From Aequorivita sublithincola DSM 14238 (GTDB lineage: Bacteria; Bacteroidota; Bacteroidia; Flavobacteriales; Flavobacteriaceae), in the NCBI RefSeq assembly GCF_000265385.1, contig NC_018013.1, positions 124,001 through 188,000 on the forward strand: DNA of 64,000 bases. The letters run 5' to 3'. The position numbers were made by a program, and so were the translations under genes. Below are positions 17,565 to 25,081 of the stretch, piece after piece (positions within the stretch are counted from its first letter, which is position 1; each line of letters begins with the position of its first letter). The notes under the pieces were generated by a model. The model had not been told where the DNA came from, ran no database searches, and saw only the letters and a list, made by a program, of their open reading frames with translations.

Positions 17565-17654
17565 TTGTATCTAATATTTGCTTATTTAGTATAAGATAGA
17601 AGCTTTGTTAGTTAGTCTTCTTTTTCGTTTTCTACGATAAAAATACAATTTTAT

Positions 17655-18089
17655 TTAACGCTTCAAAAATGACATTCCAACGTCCAAACCATTTGCTAAT
17701 TCAAAGAGACTTGTGGTTTCCAACATTACTCTAAGATTATTTCTGATAGCAACAAATTTATTGTGCATTGGGCAAGGTTGAAGAGCATCACATCTGTCAA
17801 ATCCAAGTGCACAACCCACATAAATTGAATCACCATCAATGGCTGACACAATATTGCTAAGTTTAAGTATTTCTGCCCTACCTTCAGGAATTTCAAAGCC
17901 ACCTGTTGGTCCTTTTAAAGATGTTAAGATGTTTTGCTTTGCTAATTGATGAAGAATTTTTGCGGTAAATGCTTCAGGAGAATCAATGCTTGAAGCAATC
18001 TCTTTCAAACTAACGCGATTACCCAACGCAGACTGCGATGCTATAAACACCGAAGCTTTTATTCCATATTGGCAGGCTTTTGAAAACAT
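17655..18089 (-). CDS. Rrf2-family regulator with three cysteines (NsrR-like)
   Basis: The 144-residue protein has an N-terminal winged helix and a C-terminal loop with Cys93, Cys100 and Cys106 that should ligate an Fe-S cluster. Rrf2 proteins of this type include NsrR (NO) and IscR (cluster status). Its gene is oriented towards the oxidase block and preceded by a perfect palindrome across its own promoter, which indicates autorepression. It is a paralogue of the next gene. Confidence 0.88.
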   Translation of the reverse strand: MFSKACQYGIKASVFIASQSALGNRVSLKEIASSIDSPEAFTAKILHQLAKQNILTSLKGPTGGFEIPEGRAEILKLSNIVSAIDGDSIYVGCALGFDRCDALQPCPMHNKFVAIRNNLRVMLETTSLFELANGLDVGMSFLKR

Positions 18090-18108
18090 TTTATCGTTTT
18101 TGTTTCTG

Positions 18109-18151
18109 CAAATATATACAAAAATCCTATTTCTGATAAATTTATCAGAAA
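18109..18151 (-). promoter_or_regulatory. Rrf2 gene promoter with 22-bp perfect palindrome
   Basis: Positions 18130-18151 form a perfect 22-bp palindrome with the half TTTCTGATAAA. The -7 element TATATTTG (18116 to 18109) follows, so the palindrome covers the -33 region. That position fits a repressor operator, most simply the Rrf2 protein acting on its own gene. One half with flanking bases recurs upstream of scdA. Confidence 0.75.
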
Positions 18152-18190
18152 TTAATTATCAAGCTTAAATATTAGATTGGTTTAGGAAGA

Positions 18191-18619
18191 TTAAAGTTTC
18201 AAGAATGTTTCTCCTCTGCGAAGTCTTTCAGAAAGATCAAGTACCAAAGTGTTTTCACACATATTTTTTAAACCGTCTCTAACTGCTTTAAATTGGTCAT
18301 GAACTGGACAGGGATGGGCTGCAGAACATTCAGGCAGACCTAAACCACAGCCCGTAAAAATAGTATCACCATCAATAGAGGTAACGATATCAATTAGCTT
18401 AAGCTTTGAATCTTTTTCAAGATAGAAACCGCCATTGGGTCCTTTTTTGGAAAGAATAACGCCCGCACGTGCAAGTTGTTGACAAATTTTAGCAGTAAAC
18501 GGCTCTGGAGAATCAACAGCTTTGGCTATTTGCACAACATTTGGTCGCTTATCTAACTGGGATTGTTCTGCAATGAATAGAACTGATCGTATTCCGTATT
18601 CGCACGCTTTTGAGAACAT
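18191..18619 (-). CDS. Second Rrf2-family regulator with three cysteines
   Basis: The 142-residue protein shares MFSKAC.YGI and the GGF wing with its neighbour and has Cys91, Cys98 and Cys104 at equivalent positions. It should bind an Fe-S cluster and act as a transcription regulator. Tandem NsrR-like paralogues may split NO and cluster sensing. A -7 element TAAATTTG lies at 18643 to 18636, without a palindrome at the activator position. Confidence 0.88.
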   Translation of the reverse strand: MFSKACEYGIRSVLFIAEQSQLDKRPNVVQIAKAVDSPEPFTAKICQQLARAGVILSKKGPNGGFYLEKDSKLKLIDIVTSIDGDTIFTGCGLGLPECSAAHPCPVHDQFKAVRDGLKNMCENTLVLDLSERLRRGETFLKL

Positions 18620-18736
18620 AATATTTTGTTTTGCCCAAATTTAAAAAAAATCAGTTACTAAAAGTATAAAAACATCTTAAAGTCTGAGCGGACAAAATCT
18701 CAATTTGGTAAATACGACAACTCTCTTTAAAAAAAG

Positions 18737-20002
18737 TTAGTTAAAACGCTGTCTCGCTTCTCGTTCCAATGCTTCTCGATGATTTGGATGCGCTATTGAA
18801 ATTAAAGCTTTTGCTCGCTGTTCCAATCCTTTTCCAAAAAGATTTACAACGCCGTATTCTGTAACCACATAATGAACGTGCGCGCGTGTTGTTGTTACAC
18901 TTGCACCTTCTTTTAAAAAAGAAGTTATTTTTGAAATTCCTTTGTTGGTAATAGAAGGCATCGCAATAATTGGCTTCCCTCCTTCTGAAAGTGAAGCACC
19001 GCGAATAAAATCCATCTGTCCGCCAACGCCGGAATATTGGTATGTACCAATACTATCTGCACAAACTTGACCTGTTAAATCAATTTCAATGGCGCTATTT
19101 ATGGCTGTTACCTTCGGGTTTCGTCGAATAATTGCGGTATCATTTGTGTAAGCTGCTTCTTTAAAATGGACTAGTGGATTATCATCAATAAAATCATATA
19201 ACTTTTTTGTTCCCATTGCGAAACAAGTAACAATTTTACCTGTTTTCACTTGCTTATCTTCGCCTGTAATAATTCCTTTTTCAACTAGCGGAAGAATTCC
19301 GTCGCTAAACATTTCGGTGTGAATTCCCAATCTTTCATGGTTACCTAAATTGTGAAGCACGGCGTTAGGGATGTTGCCAATTCCCATTTGAAGAGTGGCG
19401 CCATCTTCTACCAATTCCGCTACATTTCTTCCTATTATAGCTTCAATTTCTGATGGTTCACCGATAGTTGCAGCATAAATTGGAGTACTAATTTCTACTC
19501 CAAAATCAATATTATTTATATGAATTATACCATCACCATGCGTTCTTGGAACATTTGGATTTATTAAAGCAACAACATGTTTTGCAGTTTGAATGGCTGG
19601 TAAAGTAACATCTACCGAAAGTCCCAACGAACAAAAACCATGTTTATCCGGTGGTGAAACTTGAATAAAAGCGACATCCAACGGCAGAATATTTCTTCTA
19701 AAAAGCCAATGTATTTCACTTAAAAAAACAGGAATATAATCTCCGTGAATAGTATCTACACCCTTCCGAACATTATCCCCAACAAAACAACTGTTTAGAC
19801 GAAATGCTTTAGTATAAGGAGCTACAGTGTATTTTGCTTCGCCGTGGGTGTGAATTTGAATTATTTCAACATTTCTAAGTTCGCGATATCGTTCACATAA
19901 TGTGTCTATCAACAAATTGGGCGTCATTGCTGCGCCCTGAAAATATATGCGATTATTAGATTTTACTATGGATACGGCTTCTTGTGCGGATACTATTAGC
20001 AT
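18737..20002 (-). CDS. Acetyl-CoA hydrolase/transferase family (4-hydroxybutyrate CoA-transferase type)
   Basis: The 421-residue protein has the two-domain CoA-transferase fold with GIGNIPNAVL near the middle, EMFSDG and the glycine-rich GVGGQMDFIRGA. Family members move CoA between acyl groups or hydrolyse acetyl-CoA. In anaerobic or microaerobic metabolism such an enzyme could conserve CoA bonds with acetate release. The promoter carries an FNR-like site, which supports expression at low oxygen. The exact substrate is not readable. Confidence 0.9.
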   Translation of the reverse strand: MLIVSAQEAVSIVKSNNRIYFQGAAMTPNLLIDTLCERYRELRNVEIIQIHTHGEAKYTVAPYTKAFRLNSCFVGDNVRKGVDTIHGDYIPVFLSEIHWLFRRNILPLDVAFIQVSPPDKHGFCSLGLSVDVTLPAIQTAKHVVALINPNVPRTHGDGIIHINNIDFGVEISTPIYAATIGEPSEIEAIIGRNVAELVEDGATLQMGIGNIPNAVLHNLGNHERLGIHTEMFSDGILPLVEKGIITGEDKQVKTGKIVTCFAMGTKKLYDFIDDNPLVHFKEAAYTNDTAIIRRNPKVTAINSAIEIDLTGQVCADSIGTYQYSGVGGQMDFIRGASLSEGGKPIIAMPSITNKGISKITSFLKEGASVTTTRAHVHYVVTEYGVVNLFGKGLEQRAKALISIAHPNHREALEREARQRFN

Positions 20003-20018
20003 AATTTATGTTTTTATG

Positions 20019-20061
20019 CAAAGATTGTAAAACTGTTAGGTTTTATAAATGATATTGGTCA
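20019..20061 (-). promoter_or_regulatory. CoA-transferase promoter with FNR-like site
   Basis: TGAT-ATTG-GTCA (20050-20061) is centred at 20055.5. The -7-like element AATCTTTG (20026 to 20019), identical to that of fixI, is 36.5 bp away. The two half-sites differ at one base. Confidence 0.6.
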
Positions 20062-20199
20062 GATCTTTGGAATATAAGAAAATGTACTTCTTTGTGTCCT
20101 TTGTGAAAACCTTGGTGTTCTTTGTGGTTAATATTACCCTTTTTAACCAGAAAGATCATAGAGTTAAGGCACAGAGTTCACAAAGTATCTTTATTCAGT

Positions 20200-20796
20200 T
20201 CAAGCTGAAAACTTCACACATTTCAAAAGATCATTTACAACAGAAACTCCTTTATCATTATTATACCAAACTTGTAGCAATTCTTTTAAAGTATCGTCAA
20301 CTTTTCCGTGTTGGGTTAGATAATCTGTTATCAGTTTTGTGGCCGTCTTGGAACGTGGACCAAATGTTTGAAGCAGATTATTTTCAGAATCTACCATAAT
20401 AACTATAGGAATAGACATCGAGCCATTGGTTAAAAACTCATTCATCAATGCTGGATTTTCGTCGCGAAGCACAATTTTTAATTCTATATTTTCTGAAAGT
20501 TGTGCTATTTTATTCAAATACGGAAGTGTTTGCGCTGCATCGCCACACCAAGGTTCGCTGATTACGAGCCAGGTTTGTTTTTGCGAAACATTTTTGAAAA
20601 TCTCCATAGCCTCATCCGAGATTTTGGCTGTTTTATCAAGTCTTTTCGTCCGACTGAAATTCAATTTTGTGTAATCGATTTTCTCTTGGGTTTGCTCGCC
20701 AGTTGTTCTGCCTTCTTCCACTAATTGTTTAAAAAGTAAATTGTACTGCGCGTAATCCATTGCTTTGGAAATGCAACTTTCAATCAAATTATTCAT
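20200..20796 (-). CDS. Thioredoxin-fold protein, single-Cys (Thioredoxin_9 type)
   Basis: The 198-residue protein has a thioredoxin-like fold with EPWCGDAAQ at about residue 100, that is, one active-site Cys where thioredoxin has CxxC, and a cis-proline segment SIPIVIM. This family is cytosolic and its function is not settled. A -7 element TATGTTTG (20823 to 20816) is correctly placed for the ATG at 20796, and a degraded FNR-like site (TGAT-ATGG-GTAA, 20847-20858) lies at the usual spacing. Confidence 0.8.
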   Translation of the reverse strand: MNNLIESCISKAMDYAQYNLLFKQLVEEGRTTGEQTQEKIDYTKLNFSRTKRLDKTAKISDEAMEIFKNVSQKQTWLVISEPWCGDAAQTLPYLNKIAQLSENIELKIVLRDENPALMNEFLTNGSMSIPIVIMVDSENNLLQTFGPRSKTATKLITDYLTQHGKVDDTLKELLQVWYNNDKGVSVVNDLLKCVKFSA

Positions 20797-20911
20797 CTTG
20801 TTGTTTTCTTTATTGCAAACATAAGTGCAAGATTGTTATAAGGAAATGATATGGGTAAAAATATTTTAGTGTATCTTCATTATCTCCAAAACACAACCAT
20901 TGTTATAAGAT

Positions 20912-21694
20912 TTAAAAATCCTTCCGCTTAGCTATTCTCCAAATAAAGAAAGTTGGAATTACTACCCAAAATACTAACATTACAAAAGATAAAATCAGTC
21001 CGAAACTAGTTCCAAAGAATTTCTGAAACACAGCGCCAGTATAACCCAATAAGGCTGAAATGTCAAGCTTTAAGAGTATTAAGACTCGTGATAAATCCAC
21101 TGGGTTTAGCATCGTGGCAACCAAAGAGAATTTATCTAATGGATAATCTTCAAAATAAAGAAGTGACATTAAAAAGAGTCCGTCGTAGATTACTGCCATA
21201 AAAAGCCAAAGCAAAATGGCATAGCCAAAACCTTTAATTCTATTTTCGTTGGAAAGGGCGATTACAAAGGCTAAAGCCGTAAAAATAAAGGTTAAAAAAG
21301 CACCTGTTATAAGCAAGAGCGTAAAATCCCAAATAGCGTTACTGTTGAAAATTCCGTAAAAAACAAAGGGCAATCCTAAACCTATTACTAAACTCATTGC
21401 CAATGAAGTGGCGACCCCGAAATATTGTCCTAAAAATATGGAGCTTCGTTTTACGGGTTGCGCTAAGAGCAGTTCGGTAAATTCGCGGGAGTTGTAATAA
21501 TACATCACTCCAAAAATAGTTCCGATTAAAGGAACGAGAATAATGATAACGTTCATCAGCGTGATTACCGCTTTTGAAAGATCGTTGTTTAAAAATAGAA
21601 GCACAACGCCAAGCAGTAAGTAGAACAAGAAATATACGTAGCTCCAACGGCTTCGCATTAAATCGTAAAAACTGTATTTTAATATCTTAAGCAT
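20912..21694 (-). CDS. nosY: ABC transporter permease NosY
   Basis: The 260-residue protein has six predicted membrane helices and the YYNSREFTELLLAQPVKR segment typical of NosY-type permeases. With NosF and NosD it forms the transporter/maturation complex for the Cu sites of N2O reductase. It overlaps nosF by 8 bp and is the last gene of the nos series. Confidence 0.9.
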   Translation of the reverse strand: MLKILKYSFYDLMRSRWSYVYFLFYLLLGVVLLFLNNDLSKAVITLMNVIIILVPLIGTIFGVMYYYNSREFTELLLAQPVKRSSIFLGQYFGVATSLAMSLVIGLGLPFVFYGIFNSNAIWDFTLLLITGAFLTFIFTALAFVIALSNENRIKGFGYAILLWLFMAVIYDGLFLMSLLYFEDYPLDKFSLVATMLNPVDLSRVLILLKLDISALLGYTGAVFQKFFGTSFGLILSFVMLVFWVVIPTFFIWRIAKRKDF

Positions 21695-22397
21695 AACTGG
21701 CGGATAAAATGGAGGCTATTGCGTGTTCAAAATCGGGTTGTTCAGTCTTAGATTTTAGCTCGGGTATGGTTCCTTTGAAGTAAATTTTTCCTTCCAAAAG
21801 GAAAACAATTTCATCGGCAATTTCTTCTACAAAACTTAAAATGTGAGACGTAACTAAAATTGTTTTTCCTTTTTCTTTTTCAGAAAAAATTAAATTTTTC
21901 AATCGTAAATGTGAAATTGGATCTAAGCCACTTGTAGGTTCATCAAGGATTATCAATGGGCTATCAAACATGAACGTAAGCACTAAGTTCACTTTCTGTT
22001 TTGTTCCTCCTGAAAGGTTTACCAATCTTTTATTCAAAAATGGTTGTAGTTTAAAAAGTTCGATTAGCTCTTCATCTTTTGTAGCTTCGGATGCTCTTAA
22101 ATCTTTAATCATATCTATAAGCTCGTTCACTTTCAGGTTTCCTGGAAAGTTGGCTATTTGCGGTAGGTAATCGATCTTTTCGCGATATTTAAAATTGTTC
22201 TTTAATGATTTGTCATTAATGAAAATTTCACCCGAATCTGGCAAAACCATCCCCAAAATAGCTTTTATAAGTGTGGTTTTCCCTGAACCGTTTGGCCCGA
22301 GAATAGAAAATATTCCACCTTCTTTTATAGAAAGATCAATGCCTTTTAGCACTTCGTTCTTTCCGAATTTTTTATATAAATCCTTAATTTCTATCAT
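21687..22397 (-). CDS. nosF: ABC transporter ATPase NosF
   Basis: The 236-residue protein has Walker A (GPNGSGKTT), the signature LSGGTKQK, Walker B (LIILDEPTSGLD) and the switch histidine in VTSHIL. It powers the NosDFY complex. It overlaps nosD by 14 bp and nosY by 8 bp, so translation is coupled. Confidence 0.93.
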   Translation of the reverse strand: MIEIKDLYKKFGKNEVLKGIDLSIKEGGIFSILGPNGSGKTTLIKAILGMVLPDSGEIFINDKSLKNNFKYREKIDYLPQIANFPGNLKVNELIDMIKDLRASEATKDEELIELFKLQPFLNKRLVNLSGGTKQKVNLVLTFMFDSPLIILDEPTSGLDPISHLRLKNLIFSEKEKGKTILVTSHILSFVEEIADEIVFLLEGKIYFKGTIPELKSKTEQPDFEHAIASILSASYA

Positions 22398-23637
22398 GTT
22401 GTAAGAGTTTCATTCTTGGATTTTCATCCGATAAATCGTCTGGTGTGAATACTGGGGAAACTTTTTCGGAAAAATCAATGATGTCTATAAATAGACTTCG
22501 CATTAAAATAATGGTTTCCGGAGTGCGGTTCACTATATATGAAAAGAGCTTTACAGGGCGAAATGGTATATCGCCAATTCCGTTTTTGTCGAGGTCGTAA
22601 CCTGTGTAATTACTCCAATAATTGTTATCAAATTTATTGTCGTTGATTCTTCCATTATAGGAAATATCGAACGAGTTATAAAGAAAGTTGTTATTGATTA
22701 TTTCATTAGCATAACAAGCGCCTTTTACCTTTATCGCATAACCATTACTTGTGAAATCGTTGTTGGAATACACGAGACGGTTACTTCCTTCAACGGTGAT
22801 GCCGACGGTGTTTTCACTAAATACGTTGTTTATAAGATTGGCGTCATTCACTTCCTTCAACAGTAAACCATAAGCTGCAGTACCCCAGTTTTTCTTAATA
22901 ACGTTATTTTCAACCTCCATAAATTTTGAAAACATCAATGCTATTCCCGCTCCGTTGGTTTCAAACACATTATTGATGACTTTGTTATTATTGCTAAACA
23001 TAAAATGAAGTCCATAGCGTACGTTGTTTTTGCTGAAATTATCAATAATAGAAATATTATCTGAAAACTCAAGATAAATCCCGTCGCGAACATTTTGAAC
23101 GTCGTTTCCGCGGACTTCTACATTTTTACAATACCATAAATGGACGGCATTACCGGAGTTAAATTCGGTTACGGCTTCTCCCCTAACCTTGTTGTTCAAC
23201 ACTTTTCCATCATTGGATTTCTGGAGATATATTCCGAAGAAAAGTTTTTCGAGTTCCAAATTCTGAATTAAATATCCACTACTATTTACAACGCGAACTG
23301 AAGCATAATCTGTGGTATAACTTACGCCAACATTAATAATTTTAAAGCCGTCAACCGTTACATTATCAGCGCCAATAGTAATAATTTCACCCTTTTTCTC
23401 TCCATCAATCACAGGCATATCTTCACCAATGAGTGTGATACTTTTATTGATTTTTAAATTGGCTTCCTTATAAACTCCCTTTTTCACCAAAACAATATCA
23501 CCATCTAAAGCTTGATTTAGAGCCTCTTGAATTGTTTTAACAGGACAGGTAGCGCAAACTGTAATTGTTTTTGCCCATACGTTTGTAAAGGCCAACAATA
23601 CAATTAAAAAGAATACTATGAAGTGTTTGTTTTTCAA
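22384..23637 (-). CDS. nosD: Copper-site maturation protein NosD
   Basis: The 417-residue protein has a signal peptide (about 1-22) and a right-handed beta-helix of parallel repeats rich in N-N-x-F/I turns. NosD is the periplasmic partner of NosF and NosY in assembling the copper centre CuZ of NosZ. The length fits the family. Confidence 0.93.
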   Translation of the reverse strand: MKNKHFIVFFLIVLLAFTNVWAKTITVCATCPVKTIQEALNQALDGDIVLVKKGVYKEANLKINKSITLIGEDMPVIDGEKKGEIITIGADNVTVDGFKIINVGVSYTTDYASVRVVNSSGYLIQNLELEKLFFGIYLQKSNDGKVLNNKVRGEAVTEFNSGNAVHLWYCKNVEVRGNDVQNVRDGIYLEFSDNISIIDNFSKNNVRYGLHFMFSNNNKVINNVFETNGAGIALMFSKFMEVENNVIKKNWGTAAYGLLLKEVNDANLINNVFSENTVGITVEGSNRLVYSNNDFTSNGYAIKVKGACYANEIINNNFLYNSFDISYNGRINDNKFDNNYWSNYTGYDLDKNGIGDIPFRPVKLFSYIVNRTPETIILMRSLFIDIIDFSEKVSPVFTPDDLSDENPRMKLLQHDRN

Positions 23638-23753
23638 AATTGAATTAAAATTAATCAGTATTGAACCTAATTATTTTGAAGTAGTAAAAAAGACTTCAGC
23701 AAATTTTAAAAGCTGGTTAGCTATTCAGAAATTGCTGAAGCCATACTTTATTC

Positions 23754-24188
23754 TTACAATTTTAGATGATCCTGAATTTCTTTCCAAGAAAATACATCGC
23801 CTGTAAATTTTTCTTGGGCTTTTTGTCCAGCTATGGTATTTACAAAAGCTGAAAGATTAGCTCCCATTGGGCTTTGTACTTGTTCGCTTACCAAATATGA
23901 AGCTTTTGTAGCATCAATTAATTCGCCTGGCTGAAGAAAATCTGCCACTAAATAATGTGCCATTTCAGTATCCTTAAATTCATCTTGTAAGGAATGAACC
24001 ATACATTCAATAGCATCATATTTATAAGCTTTGCCCTTTGCCGTAACTAGTTGAGAGGCATGTTGTCTATCTACAATTGTCATATTGCAAAAATGACATG
24101 CGTCTGAACCGTAATTTATAGACTCTGGAGTTATGTTGCAAGAAGCAAATAAAAGGGTGATTATGACCAGAAAACTAAACTGTTTCAT
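23754..24188 (-). CDS. nosL: Copper chaperone lipoprotein NosL
   Basis: The 144-residue protein has a lipoprotein signal with Cys17 (LLFASC) and the metal-binding motif CHFCNMTI soon after, typical of NosL. It delivers Cu(I) to the N2O reductase maturation system. It stands between nosD and the conserved membrane protein gene. Confidence 0.92.
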   Translation of the reverse strand: MKQFSFLVIITLLFASCNITPESINYGSDACHFCNMTIVDRQHASQLVTAKGKAYKYDAIECMVHSLQDEFKDTEMAHYLVADFLQPGELIDATKASYLVSEQVQSPMGANLSAFVNTIAGQKAQEKFTGDVFSWKEIQDHLKL

Positions 24189-24260
24189 CTGTATATTTTT
24201 AGTATTTAATATTCAAATTGTAATTTAATTAGGAAAATCAACATCATCATTTTCCAAACT

Positions 24261-24872
24261 TTAAGCTTTTTTATATTCCTTTTTTCCCACGAAGAAAGCT
24301 ACTACAGTCAGCATCATTCCAAAGAAGATCATATATGCGCCAACTCCTGGCCAAGAATCTACATCGAAATTCAACATTTTTTGATAGCCTAAAAGTGGTG
24401 GTTTATACGTCATTGGAGTTCCATCTAGATTGAGCAATTTCATAATAGCTTTTGGATCCAAATCAGTTCCGTACTCAATTAGCCATTGGTTAAAATCATA
24501 CATACCCATTATTCCAAGTATAGACATTACTATAAACCAGCCAAGAAACCATTTGTAACTCACTTTTCCGAAGAAACCAAGTAAACCAATGATTACTCCG
24601 AGTGCTACCATTATTCCAATGACAATGGGGAAAACTTCAAATTCCCACATATCTTCTACTTTAGGAATGGTTTTCATCCCAATATAGTGGTTAAGACCGT
24701 CAATATTCTGAATATCAAATTCCTGTACGCCTTGTATTCCTTCAATATAAATATTCATACCAAGTGGGTCTGGATATTGGGGTGCACCCAACATTATATT
24801 CCACAATGGAAATTTAAATAGACCCAATAATAGCAAGGAGCCAATTATCATTATTATTCCTGCTTTCTTCAT
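24261..24872 (-). CDS. Conserved nos-cluster membrane protein
   Basis: The 203-residue protein has four predicted membrane helices and a first periplasmic loop of about 60 residues with QYPDPLGMNIYIEGIQG and NIDGLNHYIGMK. Proteins of this type lie between nosZ and nosL in Bacteroidetes clade II nos clusters. No function is established; involvement in NosZ maturation or electron supply is inferred from position. Confidence 0.75.
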   Translation of the reverse strand: MKKAGIIMIIGSLLLLGLFKFPLWNIMLGAPQYPDPLGMNIYIEGIQGVQEFDIQNIDGLNHYIGMKTIPKVEDMWEFEVFPIVIGIMVALGVIIGLLGFFGKVSYKWFLGWFIVMSILGIMGMYDFNQWLIEYGTDLDPKAIMKLLNLDGTPMTYKPPLLGYQKMLNFDVDSWPGVGAYMIFFGMMLTVVAFFVGKKEYKKA

Positions 24873-24899
24873 CTCATTAAAATTATTAAAGTTTTATTA

Positions 24900-24990
24900 A
24901 GAAGACTTATGACTAAAGAACATAAGACGTAGGACAAAAAAGTAGCATCAAAATGTCTTATGTCCTAAGTCATTTAGTCCTATGTCTGTT
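24900..24990. repeat. Dispersed AAGACTTAAGAC-type intergenic repeat, copy 2
   Basis: This gap holds GACTTATGACTAAAG, CATAAGACGTAGGAC and, in inverted order, GTCTTATGTCCTAAGTC. It is clearly related to the 11731-11822 sequence (inverted) and lies just downstream of the nosZ terminator. Confidence 0.6.
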
Positions 24991-24994
24991 TAAA

Positions 24995-25026
24995 AAAGAC
25001 GGGGGAAATCAACAACCCCCGTCTTT
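24995..25026 (-). terminator. Strong hairpin terminator after nosZ
   Basis: AAAGACGGGGG (24995-25005) pairs perfectly with CCCCCGTCTTT (25016-25026), and the minus-strand transcript continues into a T run. It should end most transcripts after nosZ, so nosLDFY may be expressed from read-through or a separate promoter. Confidence 0.88.
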
Positions 25027-25081
25027 ACTGAAAATACCATCAATCACTAAGCTAGTATTTTCACAACTAAAAACATCTTTA

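Noticed and set aside
20041-20199. Short gap with CTTTGTG words before the thioredoxin-fold gene
   Set aside because: The words TTTGTG recur four times and look like a worn intergenic repeat, but the copies are too short and irregular to define a family.
20816-20858. FNR-like site of the thioredoxin-fold gene
   Set aside because: The spacing to TATGTTTG is right, but one half-site is GTAA instead of RTCA, so it is kept as a weak candidate only.
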